From Nocardia sp. CDC159 (GTDB taxonomy: Bacteria; Actinomycetota; Actinomycetes; Mycobacteriales; Mycobacteriaceae): a stretch of 35,459 nucleotides of DNA. The DNA lies in NCBI RefSeq assembly GCF_023740735.1, contig NZ_JAMRXH010000009.1, positions 1 through 35,459 of the forward strand, read 5' to 3'. Positions 15,861 to 22,248 of the stretch are shown piece by piece; the stretch's first letter is position 1; the number at the start of each line of letters is the position of its first letter. The translations under genes were made by a program, and so were the position numbers. Under the pieces are notes generated by a model, which was not told where the DNA came from, did not search any database, and saw only the letters and a list, made by a program, of their open reading frames with translations.

Positions 15861-16165
15861 AACCCTTCGCTGCGCTCAGGGAACGGGGTGGGGCTCCCGC
15901 CCAGCCACGCCCCGGCAGTCGTCTTCAAGTCCACGAGTGCCTTCCCCACGTCCCCGTGCCTGCCGTGTCCCCGTGTCTGCCGTATGTCCGCGTGTCTGCC
16001 GTATGTCCGCGTGTCTGCCGTATGTCCCCGTGCCTGCCGTAGTCCCCGCGCCTTCCGCATGCCCCCGTGCGTTCTTCCCATGTCGCCGCGCTTCTCCATG
16101 TCCTGAGTGCCCCTCTCCATGTCCCTGAGCCGTCTTCCCCCTGTCCCTGAGCGAAGCGAAGGGTT
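15861..16165. repeat. 305-bp element with 22-bp terminal inverted repeats (MITE-like)
   Basis: The left end (15861-15882) and right end (16144-16165) are inverted copies with one mismatch in 22 bp; the core is CCCTTCGCTGCGCTCAGGG. The interior codes for nothing convincing and is full of tandem and degenerate repeats rich in CCGTGTC and CATGTCC words. The right repeat supplies two bases of the stop codon of the gene at 16164-16424, and the left repeat ends 1 bp from the hisN -10 box. No clear target duplication is visible. Confidence 0.65.
15955..16046. repeat. 19-bp tandem repeat (minisatellite), about five copies
   Basis: Units begin at 15955 (17 bp, degenerate), 15972, 15991, 16010 (three 19-bp copies, identical except the last base) and 16029 (18 bp, degenerate). 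The unit is cgtgtctgccgtatgtccg. A period not divisible by three speaks against a coding role. It could vary in copy number between strains. Confidence 0.85.
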
Positions 16166-16424
16166 ACGGCAACTGCGGTGGGTGCGGAATCGGTGGGGGA
16201 GGCGCGGATCGATACGCGACCGTCAGCAGGCTGTCCACCTGCCCCGGCGGCAGGCTGTGCAGCAGCACCGAGGTGAGCCGCAGTAACCCGTCCAGGACCG
16301 GGCCGGGGTGGGGGCTGGTGGTCAGCACCTGACGGGCGAGGGGCTTGTCGCCCGCGCGCAGGGCCTCGACCACCGAGATCGCCTCGAGCCATGCTCCTTG
16401 CCGCTGCTCGGCCGTATATCCCAT
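16164..16424 (-). CDS. Hypothetical small protein
   Basis: The 86-residue protein is predicted helical up to about residue 68 (YTAEQRQGAWLEAISVVEALRAGD, LLRLTSVLLHSLPPGQVDSLL) and ends in a proline-rich tail (APPPPIPHPPQLP). The start is supported by AGGAG 5 nt upstream. Its stop codon overlaps the end of the inverted-repeat element, so the native C-terminus may have been altered by its arrival. No known domain is recognised. Confidence 0.6.
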   Translation of the reverse strand: MGYTAEQRQGAWLEAISVVEALRAGDKPLARQVLTTSPHPGPVLDGLLRLTSVLLHSLPPGQVDSLLTVAYRSAPPPPIPHPPQLP

Positions 16425-16454
16425 GACACTCCTGTTCCCTCGGGACCTGCTTTT

Positions 16455-16468
16455 TTCGGTTAACCGAA
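16455..16468. promoter_or_regulatory. Perfect palindrome, likely operator of the 86-residue gene
   Basis: TTCGGTTAACCGAA is a 14-bp perfect palindrome 31 bp upstream of ATG 16424. An 8-bp inverted repeat (GGACCTGC at 16443-16450, GCAGGTCC at 16499-16506) surrounds it, so it may also lie in a larger RNA hairpin after the reductase gene. No U-tract is on the correct side for termination. Confidence 0.45.
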
Positions 16469-16520
16469 GACGGTCGTCAGGGTAGCCGCAAAATCTGAGC
16501 AGGTCCTGAGGGGCGGAACC

Positions 16521-17111
16521 TCACATCACCCCGGCCCGCGCCTGGGCCACCGCCGCGGCCCACCACCGCAGCTGATCGAGCATCGCGACCGCCGCGGCCT
16601 CGGGCCCGGCGGGCTCGTGCGGCTTCCCCTCCTCGTCGAACAGTTCGAAGTAGCGCGGGAACGACACGTAGTCGCGCACGGTATGCGCGTTGAGTTCGTT
16701 CAACACCTCGCGCAGATGCCCGATCGCGTACAGCCCGCCGCTGCCGCCGCCGTAACCGACGAAGCCCACAACCTTGCGGTCCCACTCCGCGTAATGCCAG
16801 TCGATGGCCGTCTTCACCGATGCCGGATAGCTGCGATTGATATCGGGCGTCACGATCACGACGGCGTCGGCCAGCCCCAGCCGCCGGGTCAGCTCCACCA
16901 TGCCCGCCGGACGCGCCGGATCCGGCGCGGCCATCAGCGGGACCGCGGGCAGCTCCGTGGGCAGCGTCGCCTCGGCCAGATCGATCACATCGACCTCGAA
17001 TCCGCCGTGCAGGCGCGCCTGATCCGCGAACCACCTCGCCACCACCGGCCCGAACCGGCCCTCCCGGACACTGGCGATGACGACCGCGAGTCGCAATGTG
17101 CTGCTGGACAT
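16521..17111 (-). CDS. NADPH-dependent FMN reductase-like flavoprotein
   Basis: The 196-residue protein has the flavodoxin-like fold of the FMN_red family: IASVREGRFGPVVARWF at the phosphate loop (about 12-28), VIVTPDINRSYPASVKTAIDW (about 85-105) for the flavin ring, and VGYGGGSGGLYAIGHLREVL. It should reduce FMN or a quinone/nitro substrate with NADPH. The C-terminal 40 residues (FELFDEEGKPHEPAGPE) are usual for this subgroup. ATG 17111 has AAGGAG 7 nt upstream. It is divergent from an MmyB-type regulator, a common pairing in actinomycetes, and is probably repressed or induced by it. Confidence 0.88.
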   Translation of the reverse strand: MSSSTLRLAVVIASVREGRFGPVVARWFADQARLHGGFEVDVIDLAEATLPTELPAVPLMAAPDPARPAGMVELTRRLGLADAVVIVTPDINRSYPASVKTAIDWHYAEWDRKVVGFVGYGGGSGGLYAIGHLREVLNELNAHTVRDYVSFPRYFELFDEEGKPHEPAGPEAAAVAMLDQLRWWAAAVAQARAGVM

Positions 17112-17135
17112 TTCCGCTCTCCTTGATCGAATTCG

Positions 17136-17152
17136 GCGATCGGTGCGATCGC
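17136..17152. promoter_or_regulatory. Operator-like palindrome between reductase and MmyB-type regulator
   Basis: GCGATCG-GTG-CGATCGC is a perfect 7-3-7 inverted repeat, extended by TTCG and CGAA outside it. It lies 24 bp upstream of the reductase start and about 100 bp upstream of the regulator start. Confidence 0.5.
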
Positions 17153-17243
17153 TCGAACTCGACTCTGGTGCGCCGCCGGCCCCGCAGGGAGCCCGCGCCG
17201 AGAGTGGTAGTGCCAGGGCCACCCTCGCCCCGGGTCCGCCGGG

Positions 17244-17249
17244 TACGTT
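17244..17249 (+). promoter_or_regulatory. Predicted -10 box, leaderless regulator gene
   Basis: TACGTT, 6 nt before GTG 17256. Confidence 0.35.
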
Positions 17250-17255
17250 CGACAG

Positions 17256-18113
17256 GTGTCGGACAACGAGATGGGGCTGTACCTGCGCACACTGCGCGAG
17301 TCGGTCACCCCGGCCCAGGTCGGCCTGCCCACCGGCCCCCGCCGCCGCACCCCGGGCCTGCGCCGCGCGGAGCTGGCGACCCTGGCGGGAGTCAGCGTCG
17401 AATATCTGACCCGCCTCGAACAGGGCCGCGACCGCCACCCCTCCGCCGCCGTGCTGTCCGCCCTGGCCGACGCGCTGTCGATGACCCCGTCCCAGCGCGT
17501 GCACCTGCACTACCTGGCCAAGGGCGCGGACCCCGGCTTCAGCTGCATCGGTTCCCCACGCCCCAACCGGGAGGTGCGCCCGGTCGTGCAAGCGGTCCTG
17601 GACCAGCTCGAACCCGCCCCCGCGGCCGTGTTCAACCGGTTGGGTGAGGCGCTGGCCTGCACCGACGGCTATCGCCGGGTGATGGGCCCGACCGGTCAGC
17701 TCGACGACGGTCTGCCCGCCAACTTCCCGCGCTACCTGTTCACCGATCCGCGCGCCCGCACCGCCTACCCGGACTGGGAGCACCAGGCGGACAAGACGAT
17801 CGCCACCCTCAAACAGGGCCCCTACCGCTCCGATCCCGTGGTCACCGCGCTGATCGACGAGCTGAGCCTGCTCGCCGGCGCCGAATTCACCGACCGCCTG
17901 GCGCGAATTCCGGGCCTGCCCGACACCAACGGCATTGTGCGGATGAACCATCCAGAGGTCGGCCCGCTGCGCCTGGCCTACGAGCGACTCGAGCTGTCCG
18001 CCGACGACGATCAGTACATCCTGGCGCACCTGCCCGCCGACGAGGCGACCGCCGCCGCCCTCGATCGCCTGATCGGTCGCCACCCCGGCGGCCTGCGCGC
18101 CGTCTCCGGCTGA
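17256..18113 (+). CDS. XRE-family regulator with MmyB-like ligand-binding domain
   Basis: The 285-residue protein begins with an HTH_31-type helix-turn-helix (LGLYLRTLRE, then RRAELATLAGVSVEYLTRLEQGRDRHPS, about 36-63). The C-terminal MmyB-like PAS-type domain (about 105-280) contains PAAVFNRLGEALACTDGYRRVMG and NFPRYLFTDPRARTAYPDWE. The closing MNHPEVGPLRLAYERLEL is typical; in some MmyB relatives this domain binds a fatty acid. It is divergent from an FMN reductase gene and most likely controls it through the palindrome at 17136. The GTG start has no Shine-Dalgarno sequence. Confidence 0.88.
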   Translation: MSDNEMGLYLRTLRESVTPAQVGLPTGPRRRTPGLRRAELATLAGVSVEYLTRLEQGRDRHPSAAVLSALADALSMTPSQRVHLHYLAKGADPGFSCIGSPRPNREVRPVVQAVLDQLEPAPAAVFNRLGEALACTDGYRRVMGPTGQLDDGLPANFPRYLFTDPRARTAYPDWEHQADKTIATLKQGPYRSDPVVTALIDELSLLAGAEFTDRLARIPGLPDTNGIVRMNHPEVGPLRLAYERLELSADDDQYILAHLPADEATAAALDRLIGRHPGGLRAVSG

Positions 18114-18161
18114 CCGCCCGGCCCGGGCTTGTCGTATTTCACCGCAGCCCCGGCCGCCCGG

Positions 18162-18167
18162 TAGATT
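18162..18167 (+). promoter_or_regulatory. Predicted -10 box of prfB
   Basis: TAGATT, 8 nt before GTG 18176. A GGAG word also precedes the start at about 6 nt, so a leadered transcript from farther upstream is possible too. Confidence 0.35.
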
Positions 18168-18175
18168 GGAGCATC

Positions 18176-19294
18176 GTGCATCCTGACGTTTCCGCTGATC
18201 TCGCCGAACTCGACACCACGCTCAAGACCGTCGAGTCGGTGCTGGACATCGACGAGCTGCGCCGCCGAATCGATGAACTCGAACAGCAGGCCGCGGACCC
18301 GGACCTGTGGAACAACCAGGAGCACGCGCAGCAGGTCACCAGCGAACTGTCGCACGCCCAGGGCGAATTGCGCCGCGTCACCGAGCTGCGCCAGCGCCTC
18401 GAGGATCTGCCGGTCCTCTACGAACTGGCCGAGGGCGAGGAGGGCGACGCTCGCGCCGCGGCGCTGGCCGAGGCCGACGCCGAGCGTGCCGCCCTGCATG
18501 CCGATGTCGAGGCGATGGAGGTGCGCACGCTGCTGTCGGGCGAGTACGACAAGCGCGAGGCGCTGGTCAACATCCGCTCCGGCGCGGGTGGCGTGGACGC
18601 CGCCGACTGGGCGCAGATGTTGATGCGCATGTACGTCCGCTGGGCCGAGCGGCACAAGTATCCGGTCGAGATCTACGACACCTCCTACGCGGAGGAGGCC
18701 GGGATCAAGAGCGCGACCTTCGCCGTCAAGGTTCCCTACGCCTACGGCACCCTCTCGGTCGAGATGGGTACCCACCGCCTGGTCCGCATCAGCCCCTTCG
18801 ACAACCAGGGCCGCCGCCAGACCTCCTTCGCCGAGGTCGAGGTGCTGCCGGTGGTCGAGCAGACCGACCACATCGACATCCCCGAATCCGAGGTCCGCGT
18901 CGACGTGTACCGCTCCTCGGGCCCGGGCGGGCAGAGTGTCAACACCACCGACTCCGCGGTGCGGCTCACCCACATCCCGACCGGCATCGTGGTGACCTGC
19001 CAGAACGAGAAGTCGCAGCTGCAGAACAAGGTGTCGGCCATGCGCGTGCTGCAGGCCAAGCTGCTCGAGCGCAAGCGGCAGGAGGAGCGCGCCGAACTGG
19101 ACGCGCTCAAGACCACCGAGGGCGCGTCCTGGGGCAACCAGATGCGCTCCTACGTGCTGCACCCGTACCAGATGGTGAAGGATCTGCGCACCAACTACGA
19201 GGTCAACAACCCCACCGCGGTGCTCGACGGCGAAATCGACAGCTTCATCGAAGAGGGAATCCGGTGGCGCATGCGACAGGGCGCCGAACAGTAA
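18176..19294 (+). CDS. prfB: Peptide chain release factor 2
   Basis: The 372-residue RF2 recognises UGA and UAA stops and triggers hydrolysis of peptidyl-tRNA on the ribosome. The stop-reading tripeptide SPF is at 206-208 (RF1 would have a P-x-T type motif), and the catalytic GGQ loop is GPGGQSVN with GGQ at 251-253. The N-terminal coiled-coil domain spans about 10-110. The reading frame is continuous: the in-frame UGA and programmed +1 frameshift used for autoregulation in E. coli and many other bacteria are absent. The GTG start gives the expected length. It heads the conserved prfB, mscS, ftsEX block. Confidence 0.97.
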   Translation: MHPDVSADLAELDTTLKTVESVLDIDELRRRIDELEQQAADPDLWNNQEHAQQVTSELSHAQGELRRVTELRQRLEDLPVLYELAEGEEGDARAAALAEADAERAALHADVEAMEVRTLLSGEYDKREALVNIRSGAGGVDAADWAQMLMRMYVRWAERHKYPVEIYDTSYAEEAGIKSATFAVKVPYAYGTLSVEMGTHRLVRISPFDNQGRRQTSFAEVEVLPVVEQTDHIDIPESEVRVDVYRSSGPGGQSVNTTDSAVRLTHIPTGIVVTCQNEKSQLQNKVSAMRVLQAKLLERKRQEERAELDALKTTEGASWGNQMRSYVLHPYQMVKDLRTNYEVNNPTAVLDGEIDSFIEEGIRWRMRQGAEQ

Positions 19295-19419
19295 TTCCGG
19301 TAAACCACCAGATATATCGGGTACGACCACCCCATGCAATGGTTTTCAGCGGTTTCGCACGGTCGCCACGCCGCCGATCACGGGACTATCACAACGTGTG
19401 GTCCAGGGGGTCGGCGTAG

Positions 19420-19425
19420 TAGCCT
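19420..19425 (+). promoter_or_regulatory. Predicted -10 box ahead of the mscS upstream ORF
   Basis: TAGCCT, 7 nt before GTG 19433 and 5 nt before an ATG at 19431 that opens a different frame. Confidence 0.35.
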
Positions 19426-19432
19426 GTCCGAT

Positions 19433-19498
19433 GTGTATTTCGGCGGCAGAACGATTCCGGGCGGTACCTACCAGGCGCCGGGGCGGGTGCGCCGATGA
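19433..19498 (+). CDS. Possible 21-residue upstream ORF coupled to the mscS gene
   Basis: GTG 19433 opens a 21-codon frame (starting MYFGGRTIPGGTYQAPGRV) whose TGA at 19496-19498 overlaps the channel gene's ATG as ATGA. The channel gene has no Shine-Dalgarno sequence of its own. A leaderless short ORF ending in a stop/start overlap would deliver ribosomes to it by termination-reinitiation. The evidence is positional only; codon statistics are too short to judge. Confidence 0.35.
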   Translation: MYFGGRTIPGGTYQAPGRVRR

Positions 19499-20349
19499 AC
19501 GGTCTGCTCGCCGCCAACGACGGCGGCATCCTCACCTGGCTGCGCGGCAACGGGCTCGAGGTCGTGCTCTACGTCGTCGGCGCGATGCTGTTCAGTCGCT
19601 TCGCGACCTACGTGCGCGACCGGATCACCCGCAAGATCGACGCCGGGTTCCAGAGCAGCGATTCGCTGGTCCGCTCGGAGGCGGCCAAGCATCGGCACGC
19701 GCTGGCGCAGGTGGTCACCTGGGTGCTGCTGTCCATCGTGTACTTCCTGTTCGGTCTGGAAGTGTTGAAGCGCTTCGGTTTCACCATCGGTGGCCTGGTC
19801 GCGCCCGCCGCGGTGCTCGGCGCCGCCCTCGGTTTCGGCGCCCAGCGCGTGGTGCAGGACCTGCTGGCCGGGTTCTTCCTCATCACCGAACGGCAGTACG
19901 GATTCGGTGATGTGGTTCGCATCGCAGTCACCGGACAGCCCGACCCCGCCGAAGGTACGGTGGAGGACGTCACGTTGCGAATCACCACCCTGCGCAACGC
20001 CGACGGTGAGGTGATCACGGTGCCGAACGGCCAGATCGTGAAAGTCACCAATCTGTCGAAGGATTGGGCCCGCGCCGCGATCGACGTTCCGGTACCCGCG
20101 ACCGCCGACATCACCAAGGTCAACGAGATCCTGCACCAGGTCGGTGCCAAGGCGTTCCAGGACGGCAGGCTGAAATCGCTGCTGCTGGACGAGCCCACGG
20201 TCATGGGTCTCGAGGACCTCACAGTCGATCAGATGAACATCAGGATGGTTGCTCGCACATTGCCGGGCAAGCAGTTCGAGGTTGGGCGCGAGCTGCGGGT
20301 ACGGGTGGCCGCGGCGTTGCGCCGGGAGGGAATGAGTGAAAACGCGTAG
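19495..20349 (+). CDS. MscS-family mechanosensitive ion channel
   Basis: The 284-residue protein should open under membrane tension to release osmolytes on osmotic downshift. It has three hydrophobic segments (about 20-38, 70-90 and 97-125). The pore helix reads VLGAALGFGAQRVVQDLLAGFF, with the Gly/Ala packing typical of MscS TM3, followed by the beta domain GFGDVVRI and the PNGQIVKVTNLS signature. The C-terminal alpha/beta domain is about 195-284. It follows prfB after 200 bp and overlaps the next small gene by 14 bp, which ties the two in translation. Confidence 0.92.
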   Translation: MNGLLAANDGGILTWLRGNGLEVVLYVVGAMLFSRFATYVRDRITRKIDAGFQSSDSLVRSEAAKHRHALAQVVTWVLLSIVYFLFGLEVLKRFGFTIGGLVAPAAVLGAALGFGAQRVVQDLLAGFFLITERQYGFGDVVRIAVTGQPDPAEGTVEDVTLRITTLRNADGEVITVPNGQIVKVTNLSKDWARAAIDVPVPATADITKVNEILHQVGAKAFQDGRLKSLLLDEPTVMGLEDLTVDQMNIRMVARTLPGKQFEVGRELRVRVAAALRREGMSENA

Positions 20350-20494
20350 GTCGACGGCGATCCTGATTGCCGTCTGGGTCGTCACATTTGTGCTGTACAT
20401 ATTCGTCAAGCCGACTACGCCGCAGCACGAGGGCTTCTCGCCGATCGCGAATATCATTACGACATCGGTGAATACGCCCGCACCCGCCCGTTGA
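20336..20494 (+). CDS. 52-residue single-span membrane protein
   Basis: GTG 20336 lies inside the end of the channel gene, with GGAGG 6 nt upstream. The peptide is MKTRRST, a hydrophobic span AILIAVWVVTFVLYIFV, then KPTTP and a Thr/Pro-rich outer tail. Basic residues before the span predict an N-in topology. M. tuberculosis has a proline-rich membrane protein gene (Rv3103c) between its MscS-type gene and ftsE, and this is a likely short counterpart. The span and flanks share a signature with the proteins at 24457 and 24769: R-x-S-T before the helix, Y then [KR]-P at its end. It may be an accessory subunit of the channel or of FtsEX. Confidence 0.75.
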   Translation: MKTRRSTAILIAVWVVTFVLYIFVKPTTPQHEGFSPIANIITTSVNTPAPAR

Positions 20495-20565
20495 GGTGGC
20501 TGTGGCATAACTGTGACAAATCCCCCCGCGGAGTGTGGTCACGGGAATACGCCCGGTCCGCTGGT

Positions 20566-20571
20566 TAGACT
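20566..20571 (+). promoter_or_regulatory. Predicted -10 box, leaderless ftsE
   Basis: TAGACT ends 8 nt before GTG 20580. The intervening ggctcccc offers no ribosome-binding site. Confidence 0.5.
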
Positions 20572-20579
20572 GGCTCCCC

Positions 20580-21269
20580 GTGATCACCCTGCGGAACGTC
20601 ACCAAGTCCTACAAGACCTCGACGCGACCCGCGCTGGACAATGTTTCGGTCGAGGTCGGCAAGGGCGAGTTCGTCTTCATCATCGGGCCGTCCGGTTCGG
20701 GCAAGTCGACGTTCATGCGGCTGCTGTTGAAAGAGGAGCGACCCACCTCCGGCGAGGTGTACGTCGCCGATTTCCGGGTCGACCGGCTGCCCGGCCGCAG
20801 GGTGCCCAAGCTGCGCCAACGCATCGGCTGTGTATTCCAGGACTTCCGGTTGCTGCAGCAGAAGACCGTCGAGCAGAACGTGGCGTTCGCGCTCGAGGTG
20901 ATCGGCAAGAATCGCAAATTCATCGACCGCGCGGTGCCCGAGGCGCTGGATCTGGTCGGTTTGTCCGGGAAGGCGGATCGACTACCGAGCGAATTGTCCG
21001 GTGGTGAACAGCAGCGCGTGGCGATCGCGCGCGCGTTCGTGAACCGGCCGCTGGTCCTGCTCGCCGACGAGCCCACCGGCAACCTCGACCCGGAGACCAG
21101 TCAGGACATCATGACGCTGTTGGAACGCATCAACCGCACGGGCACCACGGTGCTCATGGCCACCCACGACAATCACATCGTCGACGCCATGCGCCGACGC
21201 GTGGTGGAACTCGATCGTGGGCGGCTCGTGCGGGACGAGGCCACCGGCGTGTACGGGGTGGGCCGGTAA
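20580..21269 (+). CDS. ftsE: Cell-division ATP-binding protein FtsE
   Basis: FtsE (229 residues) is the ATPase of the FtsEX complex, which couples the divisome to cell-wall hydrolases at the septum. Walker A GPSGSGKST is at 36-44, the Q-loop near Gln87 (FQDF), the ABC signature LSGGE at 139-143, Walker B VLLADE at 159-164, and the switch histidine at 196 (ATHD). Length equals that of mycobacterial FtsE. The GTG start has no Shine-Dalgarno sequence and sits at the expected transcription start of the TAGACT box. The stop TAA shares its last A with the ftsX ATG, so the two subunits are made together. Confidence 0.97.
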   Translation: MITLRNVTKSYKTSTRPALDNVSVEVGKGEFVFIIGPSGSGKSTFMRLLLKEERPTSGEVYVADFRVDRLPGRRVPKLRQRIGCVFQDFRLLQQKTVEQNVAFALEVIGKNRKFIDRAVPEALDLVGLSGKADRLPSELSGGEQQRVAIARAFVNRPLVLLADEPTGNLDPETSQDIMTLLERINRTGTTVLMATHDNHIVDAMRRRVVELDRGRLVRDEATGVYGVGR

Positions 21270-22174
21270 TGCGCGCCAGTTTCCTGTTCGGCGAGGTCTT
21301 CAACGGCCTGCGCCGCAACGTCACCATGACGGTGGCGATGATCCTGACCGTCGCGGTGTCGCTGACCATGCTCGGCGGCGGCCTGCTGGCCGTGCGGATG
21401 GCCGACAAGACCGAGCAGTACTTCCTGGATCGGCTCGAGGTGCGGCTGTATCTGACCGAGGACGTGTCGGCATCGGATCCGGACTGTGCGAAGGATCCGT
21501 GCAAGGCGCTGATGTCGGACCTGAAGGCGACCCCGGGCGTGGTGACCGTGCAGTTCCTCAACCGCGGCGATGCGATCCGGGAGGCGAAGGAGAAGACCTT
21601 CAAGGATCAGCCCGAACTGGCCCAGTACGTGAGCGAATCGCCGCTTCCGGCGTCGCTGCGGGTGAAGATGGCCGATGCCGGGGAGTACCCGCGCATCTTC
21701 CAGAAGTTCCAGGGCCGCCCCGGCGTCGGCTTCGTGCGCAACGACAAGGACATCGTCGACCGGCTGGTGAGCCTGTTCGACGGCCTGCGCAACGCGGCGT
21801 TCGGCCTGGCGGTGCTGCAGGCGCTGGCCGCGCTGCTGCTGATCGCCAACATGGTGCAGATCGCGGCGTTCACCCGGCGGACCGAGGTGGGCATCATGCG
21901 CCTGGTCGGCGCGACCCGCTGGTACACCCAGCTGCCGTTCCTGCTGGAGGCGGTGGCGGCGGCGCTGGCCGGTTCGGCGCTGGCGCTGCTGGGCCTGCTC
22001 GCCGCCCGGCCGCTGGTGATCGACCGGGCGCTCGGTGATCTGTTCGCCTCCAAGGTGTTTCCCCGTATCACCGGCGACGACATCGCCATCGTGGCGATGA
22101 CGATCGTGCCGGTGGGCATCGTGTTCGCGGCGCTGACGGCCTACGGGACGCTGCGCTATTACGTGCGCGAGTGA
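21269..22174 (+). CDS. ftsX: Cell-division permease-like protein FtsX
   Basis: The 301-residue membrane subunit of FtsEX has TM1 at about 22-42 and a large extracytoplasmic domain (about 45-165) carrying Cys73 and Cys78. Three more spans follow, at about 170-195, 220-245 and 270-290. In mycobacteria the outer domain binds and activates the peptidoglycan hydrolase RipC. The signature TRRTEVGIMRLVGATRWY between TM2 and TM3 is the FtsE coupling region. Translation is coupled to ftsE by a one-base overlap. Confidence 0.96.
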   Translation: MRASFLFGEVFNGLRRNVTMTVAMILTVAVSLTMLGGGLLAVRMADKTEQYFLDRLEVRLYLTEDVSASDPDCAKDPCKALMSDLKATPGVVTVQFLNRGDAIREAKEKTFKDQPELAQYVSESPLPASLRVKMADAGEYPRIFQKFQGRPGVGFVRNDKDIVDRLVSLFDGLRNAAFGLAVLQALAALLLIANMVQIAAFTRRTEVGIMRLVGATRWYTQLPFLLEAVAAALAGSALALLGLLAARPLVIDRALGDLFASKVFPRITGDDIAIVAMTIVPVGIVFAALTAYGTLRYYVRE

Positions 22175-22235
22175 TTTTTTCGGCATAAGGGGTGCGGCTG
22201 TGCGTTCGACCCCTTTCGCCGCGGTTTTCGATCCG

Positions 22236-22241
22236 TAGGAT
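22236..22241 (+). promoter_or_regulatory. Predicted -10 box, leaderless recQ
   Basis: TAGGAT ends 7 nt before GTG 22249. It includes the first two bases of the alternative ATG at 22240, which would then not be transcribed. Confidence 0.4.
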
Positions 22242-22248
22242 GGCCAGG

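Noticed and set aside
15955..16046. CRISPR array
   Set aside because: Units are contiguous with no spacers and no cas genes are present.
15857..16120. 87-residue minus-strand ORF over the tandem repeats
   Set aside because: The repeat period of 19 bp is not a multiple of three and the end is encoded by the terminal repeat, so it reads as a chance frame through a non-coding element.
18176..18300. Programmed +1 frameshift in prfB
   Set aside because: The frame is open from GTG through the N-terminal domain with no in-frame TGA near codon 26.
18011..19339. 442-residue minus-strand frame covering prfB
   Set aside because: prfB is certain from its GGQ and SPF motifs. The antisense product has a low-complexity Val/Leu/His composition.
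22187..22215. AAGGGGT/ACCCCTT hairpin between ftsX and recQ as a terminator
   Set aside because: The stem is only 7 bp with a 15-nt loop, and the T-run lies before it on the plus strand, so it does not fit a terminator in either direction.
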